Shown: positions 1-8,781, counted from the stretch's first letter. The stretch is 33,633 nt of DNA from an uncultured Bacteroidota bacterium (GCA_903887005.1 CAISOH010000037.1:1-33633); one strand, 5' to 3'. Translations and numbers: made by a program. The notes: generated by a model from the letters alone, not told the origin.

Positions 1-833
1 ACCATCTTTGTTGAATGGGGAAATATTGGAAGTTGTAATTGCATATGCCAAATTACAACTTATTTAATTTACGAACAATATCCCGAAAATACCTGATTTA
101 ATAGGGTAGGTCAGGAGTTCTGAGTCTGTGATGCGCCATAACCGCCACATGTATTTACAACAGCCACCAAAAAAAGATCTATGATATACACATAGCTGTA
201 TATGATAGTACGAAAAGTGTATTATCATAAAACTTCAATTTGCCAAATCCAAAATCTTATCTGAACTTTGTTCCCAAAAGCAAACTTATGCCTGATAAAG
301 CCCCCTGCACACCTTTTTAGGTGTCAGTCGTGTACTATTGGGGAAGGGAGTGTTGGATTTGGACTGAGTCAGGCTAATCACGGTTAATCAGGTCAATCTG
401 AGGTTCAGACAAAAAAACACATTGTCCAGAAAACGTCCAGATAACGTACAGGTAATGTACAGGTAATATACAGGTCTTCCGGCAATAATATCAACAACTA
501 ATTGAAAATCAAAAGAATAAAACTCTTTGGAGAGGAAATAAAAAAAATCGCTTCAAAAGTGTACAATTGCACAATTACAATAATATTAAAACCCATAATC
601 AGAACACAAATCCCAATTACAAATTCCAATTCCCAATTCAGCAAAAAAATGAGCAAAGAATGCGCAGCAGAGCGCAGGAAATGCGCAAGAATTTGTGGAT
701 AATTTTTGTATAACTAATTGATTTACAACACAAACACCTAAAAACCACCCATAATAAAAAAAATCAAACTAGAATTGCGCAATCCTTAAGCCTTATTCTA
801 AATCAGATACCTTTTTGAGTACATTTTTCTCAT
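1..833. other. Non-coding left flank
   Basis: I find no credible gene here. The only open frame of note (502-702, plus) starts with TTG, is rich in Lys/Ile/Asn and resembles no family I know. The stretch contains a tandem 11-bp repeat (421-475), a short AT inverted repeat (ATATACA 184-190 with TGTATAT 197-203), and at about 604-640 a degenerate run of AATTGGGAATT-type words (read on the minus strand) that recurs at 11560-11680. It lies downstream of the gldKLMN operon terminator, so it may be intergenic debris rather than a promoter region. Confidence 0.6.
421..475. repeat. Five tandem 11-bp direct repeats
   Basis: Five consecutive units of 11 bp can be aligned without gaps: ATTGTCCAGAA, AACGTCCAGAT, AACGTACAGGT, AATGTACAGGT and AATATACAGGT. 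The units diverge gradually from left to right, as expected for stepwise tandem duplication. An 11-bp period is close to one helical turn, so a protein could meet the same face of the DNA at each unit, but no adjacent gene supports a function. Confidence 0.7.
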
Positions 834-862
834 AAAAAAACAGCTTATGAAAAATCATAAGC
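834..862 (-). terminator. Intrinsic terminator of the gldKLMN operon
   Basis: Read on the minus strand, a perfect 8-bp stem (GCTTATGA / TCATAAGC, 862-855 and 850-843) closes a TTTT loop. Two bases later comes a run of seven T residues (840-834). It lies about 30 bp after the stop codon of the beta-barrel gene. It marks the likely end of the transcript that carries gldK, gldL, gldM, gldN and the beta-barrel gene. Confidence 0.8.
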
Positions 863-891
863 CGTATAGCATTTATAAAATATTCTTATTA

Positions 892-1626
892 TTACTTCTT
901 ATTTGGAGTCATGCTGATTTCTCCAATATAGAAATGAAGGCCAAAACTTAATACTGAATATAAGTCATTGTAATTATTTGTAGCAATAGGGGGTTTGAAA
1001 TTATATCCATCTACATAATCAGAAAATGCATAGTTCATTTGATAGTTAACATTTAAAACTACAATTTTTGTAATATGCAAATCAATACCTACATTCAAAG
1101 GTAAATAGAAGCAATTACTTTTCATATTAATGTTTCCGGGATCATAGTCTGTAATAAGATATTTATCAGCATTCCTGAATTTAAGAGTTATATTAGCAAT
1201 ATTATTGTGCATATAGCCAATACCTGTACCAATATATATACCATAAAATTGTTTAACAAGGAAGCTTTTAGGCCAGTTGAAAAGTTCTCCTATTGACATA
1301 TTTGCTATCAAAGCGCCACCTGTAAAATCGTTATTTACACTTAACCCGTTAGTCCAATGATTTTTAGATTCATATTCATTAAGACTTCCTTTTTGAAGTT
1401 CAATATTCACATTCACCCATTCATTTATGTTACGCGCAACATTGATCTTATATGCCTGCTGGGAATTTGAATTGGTCCAATCACCATACAAGTGCGTATA
1501 GCCAATCCCTATACCAAAAGTATATTTACTATAAGGGTAAAATGGATCAAGCCTGACCTGGGCATTAGCTTTTATAGATACCGCAGCAATAAATGCCGAA
1601 AAGAGAATGATAATAATATTTTTCAT
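892..1626 (-). CDS. Secreted outer-membrane beta-barrel protein, last gene of gldKLMN operon
   Basis: The product has 244 residues from the ATG at 1626; an in-frame TTG at 1635 would add only three residues before the signal peptide. Residues 1-23 form a signal peptide ending in ANAQ. The rest alternates short aromatic/Gly-rich strands with polar loops (for example FGIGIGYTHLYGDW near the start, GIYIGTGIGYMHN mid-protein, and a final YSVLSFGLHFYIGEI strand), typical of an 8-10 strand outer-membrane barrel. I cannot assign it to a named family; it is not clearly PorP/SprF, PorT or PorQ. It starts 33 bp after the gldN stop and is followed by the operon terminator, so it is probably co-transcribed with the type IX secretion core. 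A role in that machine is inference from position only. Confidence 0.75.
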   Translation of the reverse strand: MKNIIIILFSAFIAAVSIKANAQVRLDPFYPYSKYTFGIGIGYTHLYGDWTNSNSQQAYKINVARNINEWVNVNIELQKGSLNEYESKNHWTNGLSVNNDFTGGALIANMSIGELFNWPKSFLVKQFYGIYIGTGIGYMHNNIANITLKFRNADKYLITDYDPGNINMKSNCFYLPLNVGIDLHITKIVVLNVNYQMNYAFSDYVDGYNFKPPIATNNYNDLYSVLSFGLHFYIGEISMTPNKK

Positions 1627-1659
1627 ATTCTGCAATTTAAAATAATATTTATTAAATAA

Positions 1660-2691
1660 TTAATATTTCCAGGTATTTTTCTTGAAATCCTCTATTCCCT
1701 TTTCTATACGTTGCTCTTCCTTTTTCTGATCATCTTCATTTGTAAATTTATCAGCAATTTTATAATCCCCCGGATTTGATTCCTTAACAATATGAGTAGT
1801 AAAGTTACGGGTAATAAATATATCATCATAGCTTATGCCATAAACATCTCTTTGAGTATCAAATATTTCCATACCGGCAAAAATATTACGGCATTGTGGG
1901 AAATATAGCCAAAATGGATGCCTGCTGCCTAAATACTCACCTGTAGTTGATTTCTCATCTTTTACCGGAGCCAAACCTACTATTTGAGTGACTACCCGCC
2001 CACGAACTTTATCAAAGTAAATATCTTCCTTTATCTCCAATTTCATGATAGTTTCGGGGTTGAATGGCGTAAATACTCTATGCGAACCGATTAGTTCACC
2101 GGTCAAAGTATCTAAATCATTAACGGTAGTACTATCCTCGGCTATTGCTTTCATTGCCTGGTTAGCAGTGTATCTCGTTCTGAATGTTTCATCTTTATAA
2201 GCAATCAATTTGCCCGCTTTTATTGCAGCCATAATAAGTGACATCATAGATTCACCAGGCACAATAAATATTTTATTTGCAGAATCTTTAAGGTCTATTG
2301 TTCTCCAGATACGCTTATAAAATTTTATGTTATATTTACTGACTTGTGGAATAGGAAAAGCCTTTGCTCCTCTGAGTAATGGCGCCTTATACAAGCCATC
2401 TACCGGCTTCGCACTGTCTAATGGAAAATAAAGAAAAGACAGCTGTGTAGTATCTGCAACAAGGCCATCAGTATGAGTCGAATCAAGATAAGCTTCCTCA
2501 GGTGTAAGTGGCTGCACGGTTGGAACAGGTTTAGCAATATCCATAGCAGGTTTAGCAGCAACAGTATCTGCTACCTGGGTTGTTTTTGCCTTTTTCTTTT
2601 TCTTTTTTTTGCCTGTTGTTTGCGCCATTAATACTGTACTTATTCCTAATGAAACAAGCAATAATAAAGCTATAACAATTTTATTTCTCAT
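1660..2691 (-). CDS. gldN: Type IX secretion / gliding motility protein GldN
   Basis: GldN (PorN in Porphyromonas) is a periplasmic T9SS protein that binds the periplasmic part of GldM and associates with the GldK lipoprotein ring under the outer membrane. The 343-residue product has a signal peptide (residues 1-24, ending LMAQ), then a run of seven lysines (28-34) and a Pro/Thr/Ala-rich linker to about residue 75. The GldN domain follows, with recognisable segments such as HPFWLYFPQCRNIFAGMEIF, DVYGISYDDIFITRNF and a charged C-terminus ending FKKNTWKY. It follows gldM by 24 bp. An A8 homopolymer in the lysine run (2603-2610) is a potential slippage site. The family assignment is firm from both sequence and gene order. 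Confidence 0.95.
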   Translation of the reverse strand: MRNKIVIALLLLVSLGISTVLMAQTTGKKKKKKKAKTTQVADTVAAKPAMDIAKPVPTVQPLTPEEAYLDSTHTDGLVADTTQLSFLYFPLDSAKPVDGLYKAPLLRGAKAFPIPQVSKYNIKFYKRIWRTIDLKDSANKIFIVPGESMMSLIMAAIKAGKLIAYKDETFRTRYTANQAMKAIAEDSTTVNDLDTLTGELIGSHRVFTPFNPETIMKLEIKEDIYFDKVRGRVVTQIVGLAPVKDEKSTTGEYLGSRHPFWLYFPQCRNIFAGMEIFDTQRDVYGISYDDIFITRNFTTHIVKESNPGDYKIADKFTNEDDQKKEEQRIEKGIEDFKKNTWKY

Positions 2692-2715
2692 AGTTGTGAT
2701 TTGTTCAAATAACTA

Positions 2716-4248
2716 TTATTCAACACTAAACGTTATCGGATCTAACGATCTCTGAATTCCATCCGGGCCTACCACAAGCACATTATCAAAAGTTACCCTT
2801 GTACCTGGTGTAATAGTATTCATGGCAGATTGCATTTCCGGAGTAAGCACATTGCTGTTAGATTCTTTTACAAAAACGTCACTTCTTGGCTTATTAATAT
2901 ATAAAGTAAAGTGCTTGATAGTAAAGGTAGCTTCAAATTCAAAATCTTCAAGTATAGCAAATAACCTGTTTGCAGATTTCATAGCAACTGCATTTAACCT
3001 TCCACCACCTTTATTTGCAAACTTAACATGAGGCGGAGGAAGTGGTTTTACACGGAATTCTTTAGTGCCAAGCACTTTTGATTTACCCTTTTCAAGTTCT
3101 CCACTTACTGTTACATTTACTTTTCCACGATGGTTTGATTTGAAATTAAAAACGTAATTACCTTTACCTCCTGATATTTCTCCTGCGCTTAAACTTACCC
3201 TGATTTTATCATCAGAAAAACCAGGTGCCGATATGGATACAGGATTAGGTAAGCCAATATAAAAAACGTTCATCTTATCAGGTGAAATTGTTGCTGCAGG
3301 CTTAGCTACAGTATAGGTTTGTTCCGGAATCTGATGCTCTTCAATGGTTCCATCAGTTTTCTTTACACGAATAACACCTGACCAGGTTTTCACACCCTCA
3401 CCAGCTGCAGTAACTGTATAAAGACCTTTACCGTTGACAACATTCAGTTTTTGGCCTCCAATAACTATTTCAGGATTGGAAGTCGTGTTTGATGCCGTCA
3501 GGAATACATCTGCTTTGTATTGCTCTCCAACAAGAATATACGAAGAAGGCGCAACAGCCACGGCTTCAAAACGATCCAGAACAATCTGTGTCTTATCAGC
3601 CTGCAATATTCTGCCAACTACATCGGCTTCCGTATTTTTCAAATCCGATTGTATTTTAGTAAGTGCTGTAATAGCTGCAACTAAAGGAATCCCATCTCCA
3701 AAATTATCCTCTTCCCATGATACTCCAGGTTGATCAGCTTTTTTGGGAGGATCCTGAGCACTTAACGAGAGATTAAGCCCTGCTGTTTCACTTTTATCAA
3801 GTGCAGCAAGTATTTTGGAACGGGTATCTTCAATACGATCTTTTAACTCTTTAGCATGTCCTTTACGAAGCCATCTTGGGGCAATTTCAACATCTGCTTT
3901 AGCTTTTAGTTCACCATCACTTTCCAAACCTCCGCCCTCATTAGTTAAGTTTTTCTTTACGTCTTCAATATATAAATTAAGATCATCTACGTATTTTTTA
4001 ACCTTTAACGCTTTATCATGTATTGGGGTATTACGAACCGGATCACTTTTTAGTTTTGTAGCTTCAAAAGCGGAAAATGTATTACTAACTGTGCTTTGTA
4101 CATTTTTTGATGTTGTTTCCAAACTTACAGTTAAATTGCTAAAGGCATCCAGAACATGGTCGGTAACCGTAGTAGCTGCTATTCCAAGCAGCACCAGGTA
4201 TAATATACCCATCATCTTTTGCCGGGGAGTTTCATTTAAAGCTGCCAT
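2716..4248 (-). CDS. gldM: Type IX secretion / gliding motor protein GldM
   Basis: GldM (PorM) pairs with GldL in the inner membrane as the proton-driven T9SS motor, and its long periplasmic arm reaches the GldK/GldN ring. The 510-residue protein begins with the hallmark N-terminus MAALNETPRQKMMGILYLVL and has one membrane helix at about residues 12-30. The periplasmic part follows: a helical domain to about 220, then beta-rich domains ending in the conserved last domain (DPITFSVE terminus). Length agrees with the family (about 510-520). It lies 81 bp after gldL and 24 bp before gldN, in the usual K-L-M-N order. Confidence 0.97.
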   Translation of the reverse strand: MAALNETPRQKMMGILYLVLLGIAATTVTDHVLDAFSNLTVSLETTSKNVQSTVSNTFSAFEATKLKSDPVRNTPIHDKALKVKKYVDDLNLYIEDVKKNLTNEGGGLESDGELKAKADVEIAPRWLRKGHAKELKDRIEDTRSKILAALDKSETAGLNLSLSAQDPPKKADQPGVSWEEDNFGDGIPLVAAITALTKIQSDLKNTEADVVGRILQADKTQIVLDRFEAVAVAPSSYILVGEQYKADVFLTASNTTSNPEIVIGGQKLNVVNGKGLYTVTAAGEGVKTWSGVIRVKKTDGTIEEHQIPEQTYTVAKPAATISPDKMNVFYIGLPNPVSISAPGFSDDKIRVSLSAGEISGGKGNYVFNFKSNHRGKVNVTVSGELEKGKSKVLGTKEFRVKPLPPPHVKFANKGGGRLNAVAMKSANRLFAILEDFEFEATFTIKHFTLYINKPRSDVFVKESNSNVLTPEMQSAMNTITPGTRVTFDNVLVVGPDGIQRSLDPITFSVE

Positions 4249-4329
4249 GCGTTTTGTATATTTTTAGTTTATCCTGAATACGTCCGATTGAGCTAAATTT
4301 ACTCAATTAACATTTTTATTGATCTAAAA

Positions 4330-5124
4330 TTAATTTTTTCTAAATGCGTCCAATTGGGCTTGATAAACTTTTGTCAGGTCAGTCAAGTTTTTATTGTATG
4401 CCTTCATACCTGCTGTAGCAGCTTCAAATTCTTTTAACATAGAAGCGGAAGAAGTAGTCATTTGGTTAATAGCAGCCAATGTTTTAGTGAATTGATCAAA
4501 ACTGGTATTCATTTCAGTAACATGTTTAGAGAAAACTTTCATTCCCTGGCTGGAAGCTTCAAAATCTTTCATCATGCTCTGTGAGTTAGCCGACATTTGA
4601 CTAATTGTTTGTTTCGAGGCCTCAGACACCTGGCTTATTGCTTGCTGAGAGGCAGAAGAAAGCTGACCGATAGCTTGCAATGCCTTATTGAACTGGTCGA
4701 ATCCCGAAGCAACAGAGGTTACGTTATCGCGGAATTTTTTAACATCCCCTGTTGTGGTTTCTAATTCCTTGATCAGGTTCTGAGTTACATTAAACGAACC
4801 TGCAACCTGGTTAACGGATTCCACCGTTTTATTGAATTGCTGAAAGCCCATGCTAAGGCGTTCAATTACTTTAGGGCTGATAGCTGTAGCAAGCAGGTCG
4901 TGTAATCCGGACCCGCCTTTATCCTCTGTGCCGCCTGTTTCTTCGATAACAACCATTGATGCAAAACCCAGAATACCGAATAGAAAGGATTCTGTTAAAA
5001 GACCTATAGCAATCATATACTCACCACCATGCCAATGTAAAATTTTAAACATTAAACCAATAATTACTACGCTTGCTCCCCAGGAGATGACACTGTTAAG
5101 ACCTACTTTCTTTTTTGTGCTCAT
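4330..5124 (-). CDS. gldL: Type IX secretion / gliding motor protein GldL
   Basis: GldL (PorL) is the inner-membrane partner of GldM and carries the residues that use the proton gradient. The 264-residue product has two membrane helices (about residues 12-30 and 37-60). Glu45, in GLLTESFLFG of the second helix, probably corresponds to the essential glutamate of Flavobacterium johnsoniae GldL; that equivalence is by motif and not an alignment. The C-terminal 180 residues are cytoplasmic, Ser/Gln/Ala-rich and predicted coiled coil, with an internal repeat (SGFDQFNKALQAIGQL and TSFDQFTKTLAAINQM). A 103-bp gap separates it from gldK, with no obvious promoter in it. Confidence 0.96.
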   Translation of the reverse strand: MSTKKKVGLNSVISWGASVVIIGLMFKILHWHGGEYMIAIGLLTESFLFGILGFASMVVIEETGGTEDKGGSGLHDLLATAISPKVIERLSMGFQQFNKTVESVNQVAGSFNVTQNLIKELETTTGDVKKFRDNVTSVASGFDQFNKALQAIGQLSSASQQAISQVSEASKQTISQMSANSQSMMKDFEASSQGMKVFSKHVTEMNTSFDQFTKTLAAINQMTTSSASMLKEFEAATAGMKAYNKNLTDLTKVYQAQLDAFRKN

Positions 5125-5227
5125 AATTTACAATTTAGTTGAATTTGTGAGTGTTAGATTTTGCTGATTAGTTATATATTATTTAAAATTTTTAATTACT
5201 TTATTATTGCTCAAAATAATTACTTCA

Positions 5228-7042
5228 CTAATGAATTTCAGGTAATCTCAGGTTTGAGAGTTTTCCTTTAGTATTATGACCTTTGAGCGTTTTATCACGG
5301 GTTGCCATGTTTTTATAGATAATTTCCGGTGCCTGCAATACACATCTGAACCCGACAAAGCAATGAGAAACATTCTGTAGTTCCAAATCGCGGTAATAAG
5401 GTGTAAGCGATTTTGCATTACTCATAAAGGAACCGCCACGAACAACCTTTCTCCTCATAGCTTCTGCATCTGTTGAATCGGCATCATAAAGTAATACAGG
5501 GTTAAGGTCAGATACAAACGCAAATACGGAGGGGCTGTAGGCATCCATTACCCACTCTGAAACGTTTCCTTCCATATTGTACAGGCCAAATTCATTTGGG
5601 GCAAATGCCAAAACCGGTGTAGTAAGCGCTGAACCATCCTCCCAATAATCACCTTCATCCTGCTTGAAATTTTCAAGCATACCATTAATATCCTTATGTA
5701 TAGGAGTACTGTCAGAATATGGCCCGCCCAAATCTAATGGATTATAATTATTACTGTACTTGCCGCCATATTTAACGAATTTAAACTTCATATAATCTGC
5801 AAGATACATATTACCCCGCTTGGCGGCTTTACGTTGTGCATTTCGTTCTTCCCTTGCAGCTAATTTTGAACTGTCAATAACTTTTGCTACTTTAGTTTTG
5901 GGTTGAAGCATCTGTGCAACAAAGGAGCTATCATGTGGTGTAAGTGTTGTATCAGCAGTAACAAATGTACTAATAACAGAATCCATTGAACTTGAATCAA
6001 TCGCAGAGATCATATCATAATATCCCTGGGCAGCATAAACCCATTGGGCTTCTGAAGGCAGCGCATATTTTAAATTGTAGTATTTCATGTAATTCGGCAT
6101 ATTGAAATAACCACTCGACACAGTACCGCGCCAATAACAGAATGCATTTGCCTGCAACCAGTTAACTCCTACAACAGGATAATCATTAAAAGGAGGGGCT
6201 TTGAAATAATTTTCTACATACATCTCTGTTTGTGAATTTGTAAGATCATCAGCCCAAACATTTTCGTTTGGATAAATATTTAAAGTAGCAGTCTTATATT
6301 GATTGCTTTTTGTTTTTTTATTGGGATTTGGATTGGGTTTCAAATAAGTATAGGTATAATTATACATTTCCTTTTTTATGTTGCCATTTTCATCAAGCAT
6401 TGGCAATATCTTACTTTTTATTTCTTCATCCTTTGAATTGAATATTTTTTTATGGTCAACTTTAGACCAGTCAATACGCTTATTAGTAATCGCCTCATTT
6501 TCTGGTTTATTGATGGCAGTGGTATCACTAACATTGCCAGTATTTGCCAGATTGGCAGTGTCAATTGGCGAAACACCGGGATTTGTAGTAGAAACACTTT
6601 TGGGTTTTTCGGATTTACCGCTATTTGAATTATTTCCTTTGACTGTTACTTTATCATTATTTTTTGTTTCAATAAAGTATTTATCGTCTTTAAGATATTG
6701 AACTACTGCAATTGAATCAATAACCCAATTAATAAATTGCCTGTATTGCTCGTTTGTTACTTCTGTTCTATCTATAAAAAAAGAAGTCAAACTTACCTTT
6801 CTGAGACTATTGGAATCTGTAGAGGATTGGTCATATTTAATTCTGGTAGTTCCACCCCTTATATATACCATTCCCTGGGGAGCGTTAAGTGTTGGATGAT
6901 TGTAGGGTATTACTGTTCTGGGAGCAGCCAGACTATTACGGGATTTAGTTTTGCCTTGGGCGCTGCATAAAACTGATGATAAAAATGTGACAAAAAACAA
7001 AAAGAATGTTATCAAGGTTTTATTAATGGGCATATCCGACAT
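5228..7042 (-). CDS. gldK: Type IX secretion / gliding protein GldK, FGE-like
   Basis: GldK (PorK) forms, with GldN, the ring under the outer membrane that the GldLM motor contacts. From the ATG at 7042 the product has 604 residues; an upstream TTG (7054) and a later ATG (7033) are also possible. Residues 1-29 are a signal peptide. A cysteine at residue 26 could be the lipid-anchored residue, but the preceding SVL is a poor lipobox. The formylglycine-generating-enzyme-like fold is split: an early part (about 52-107, MVYIRGGTTRIKY, SFFIDRTEVTNEQYRQF) and a later part (PVVGVNWLQANAFCYWRG, ALPSEAQWVYAA, NEFGLYNMEGNVSEWVMDAY, VVRGGSF, VGFRCV). About 60 residues of low-complexity Asn/Ser/Thr/Lys sequence (130-190) and further linkers make it longer than F. 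johnsoniae GldK. A TAACTTTG box lies upstream at 7077-7084. Confidence 0.95.
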   Translation of the reverse strand: MSDMPINKTLITFFLFFVTFLSSVLCSAQGKTKSRNSLAAPRTVIPYNHPTLNAPQGMVYIRGGTTRIKYDQSSTDSNSLRKVSLTSFFIDRTEVTNEQYRQFINWVIDSIAVVQYLKDDKYFIETKNNDKVTVKGNNSNSGKSEKPKSVSTTNPGVSPIDTANLANTGNVSDTTAINKPENEAITNKRIDWSKVDHKKIFNSKDEEIKSKILPMLDENGNIKKEMYNYTYTYLKPNPNPNKKTKSNQYKTATLNIYPNENVWADDLTNSQTEMYVENYFKAPPFNDYPVVGVNWLQANAFCYWRGTVSSGYFNMPNYMKYYNLKYALPSEAQWVYAAQGYYDMISAIDSSSMDSVISTFVTADTTLTPHDSSFVAQMLQPKTKVAKVIDSSKLAAREERNAQRKAAKRGNMYLADYMKFKFVKYGGKYSNNYNPLDLGGPYSDSTPIHKDINGMLENFKQDEGDYWEDGSALTTPVLAFAPNEFGLYNMEGNVSEWVMDAYSPSVFAFVSDLNPVLLYDADSTDAEAMRRKVVRGGSFMSNAKSLTPYYRDLELQNVSHCFVGFRCVLQAPEIIYKNMATRDKTLKGHNTKGKLSNLRLPEIH

Positions 7043-7076
7043 TTTTGAATTCAAAAATACATTTAAAAACGAAAAT

Positions 7077-7084
7077 CAAAGTTA
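7077..7084 (-). promoter_or_regulatory. Candidate -7 box for the gldK operon
   Basis: TAACTTTG on the minus strand matches the Bacteroidota -7 consensus TAnnTTTG. It would place the transcript start about 7070 and leave a leader of roughly 28 nt before the ATG at 7042. No good TTTG -33 box is visible at the expected distance, so the call rests on one element. Confidence 0.45.
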
Positions 7085-7800
7085 TTCTTTTTCAAGAATT
7101 TTTAATTCCTTTAAAAAAAACAAAACATAGTAATTTGAAAGCACCACTGATAGTTTTTCTCCCGTTCCGCACACATGCTTACACCAAAAGTCTATAAGGT
7201 GAAATACCTTTATAAGATTAAATTAGCTTAATGTCAATAACGGATTAACAAAAATATCAATATCACAGAAATTACATTGATATTTATTTAACATTAATTA
7301 ATTTCTGTAAAGGTAATTAACTTCTTGTAAAACCAAAAAATAAATTCACTAAAATTATGCAAATTTAACATTTATTTTTTTTTAAATTATAATTCTACAT
7401 CCCTTTTTTCTTTTCTATTTTGACTGAAAATATTTAATTAATTTATGCTCCAAATTAACAGCTGATAACTGTTCATTTTCGCCTATATTTAACGGTATTT
7501 TTTATTATTTTATGATGAAAAAGAATCTACCGGGAATTAATTTTAACATCATAATGTTTATCCTAAATATGCAATTAATATTATTAAATACAACAAATAT
7601 AATTACATTGCTCGCTACTTAAATACAAACTAACAAACGCAAATATAATACTATTTCGGTAACAAAAGCATAACATATAATTTTTAAAACACAATAAATA
7701 ATATAAACATTATTTATGTGATAAATAATAAAACAACTATATTTTATTTATGTGTTAATGCATATTAACCAATACATTAAATATTAAATATAATTATACT
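7085..7800. other. AT-rich intergenic gap between gldK and pfkA
   Basis: About 715 bp without a credible gene. It is extremely AT-rich from 7200 onward, with repeated TTAAT/AATAAATAAT words, so open frames are short and random-looking. An imperfect hairpin (ATAAGGT 7194-7200 with ACCTTTAT 7206-7213) and small AT inverted repeats (GTTAAT 7754-7759 with ATTAAC 7764-7769) are visible. It contains the promoter side of the gldK operon and the 3' side of pfkA; no strong terminator for pfkA is evident. Confidence 0.6.
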
Positions 7801-8781
7801 CTACTTAGATAATATTGCTATCATTTCGAGCATATCTGAATTTATAGGGGAGTCCCCTTTAATTACATTCTTAAATGGCGTAAAAACTATGCCACCGTTT
7901 ATTATTCCTGCCATAACCTGGGTATTTCCTGTCCGTAAGGCGTTTACGGCTGCATAGCCAAGGCGGCTGGCAAGTATTCGGTCTGCAAAACTGGGTGAAC
8001 CGCCCCGCTGAATGTGCCCTAATACACATGACCGCACATCAAGTAAAGGGAACCGTTCTTTGATAATTGCATAAAACTCTTTAGCTCCCCCATAATCATC
8101 TCCTTCGGCAACTACAATAATATGCACGGTTTTTTTGCGGCGCTCATCACTGTCTATCCTATTGAGTACATCTTCTATATTTGTTACCTGTTCAGGTATC
8201 AATATATCTTCTGCACCACAGGCCAGGCCGCTATTGAGTGCAATATATCCGGCATCGCGACCCATTACTTCTATTATAAAAAGCCTGTCGTGAGCCTCCG
8301 CAGTATCCCTTATTTTATCAATTGCTTCTACCGCAGTATTCACAGCTGTATCAAAACCAATGGTAAAGTCTGTGCCTGCAAGGTCTTTATCAATGGTACC
8401 CGGAATCCCTACTGCCGGTATGGTGTACTTCTCAAAAAAATCCACTGCCCCCCTGAAAGTGCCATCCCCGCCAATTAAAACTAATGCTTCAATTTTATGT
8501 TTGTTTAATTGTCCGTAAGCTTTTTCCATTCCCTCCATGGTCATAAAATCATTGCTTCGTGCGGTTTTTAAGATGGTGCCACCACGTTGAATAATATTAG
8601 ATACATCAGTAGTTTCCATTTTGAATATATCGCCTTCTATCATACCCTGATAGCCACGGCGTATGCCATATATATCTATGCCATGATAGATTCCTGTACG
8701 CACTACAGCCCGTATTGCTGCATTCATTCCGGGGCTATCTCCACCTGAAGTGAGTATTCCTATGTTTTTGATGGCGGCCAT
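7801..8781 (-). CDS. pfkA: ATP-dependent 6-phosphofructokinase
   Basis: This enzyme phosphorylates fructose-6-phosphate to fructose-1,6-bisphosphate, the committed step of glycolysis. The ATG at 8781 (MAAIKNIGILTSGGDSPGMN) is preferred over the TTG at 8802; it gives 326 residues, close to the 320 typical of the bacterial family. Visible motifs are GGDSPGMN (13-20), GGDGT (104-108), PGTID (127-131), MGRDAGY and HIQRGGSPS. Gly in GGDGT and Gly in PGTID point to ATP and not pyrophosphate as donor. Asp131 is the expected catalytic base. The next residue is Lys132, where most members have Asn (TIDND); the codon is AAA. The gene stands alone on the minus strand, divergent from the TPR gene. Confidence 0.95.
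   Translation of the reverse strand: MAAIKNIGILTSGGDSPGMNAAIRAVVRTGIYHGIDIYGIRRGYQGMIEGDIFKMETTDVSNIIQRGGTILKTARSNDFMTMEGMEKAYGQLNKHKIEALVLIGGDGTFRGAVDFFEKYTIPAVGIPGTIDKDLAGTDFTIGFDTAVNTAVEAIDKIRDTAEAHDRLFIIEVMGRDAGYIALNSGLACGAEDILIPEQVTNIEDVLNRIDSDERRKKTVHIIVVAEGDDYGGAKEFYAIIKERFPLLDVRSCVLGHIQRGGSPSFADRILASRLGYAAVNALRTGNTQVMAGIINGGIVFTPFKNVIKGDSPINSDMLEMIAILSK

Noticed and set aside
502-702. 66-codon plus-strand open frame
   Set aside because: It starts with TTG, has low-complexity Lys/Ile/Asn composition, overlaps a degenerate AATTGGGAATT repeat, and matches no family I know.
3815-4267. 150-codon plus-strand frame antisense to gldM
   Set aside because: It is opposite the highly conserved GldM N-terminus and is explained by codon bias of that gene.
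7194-7213. Imperfect hairpin upstream of gldK as a terminator or riboswitch
   Set aside because: The stem has a bulge, is AT-rich and has no following T-run; no riboswitch consensus is recognisable.
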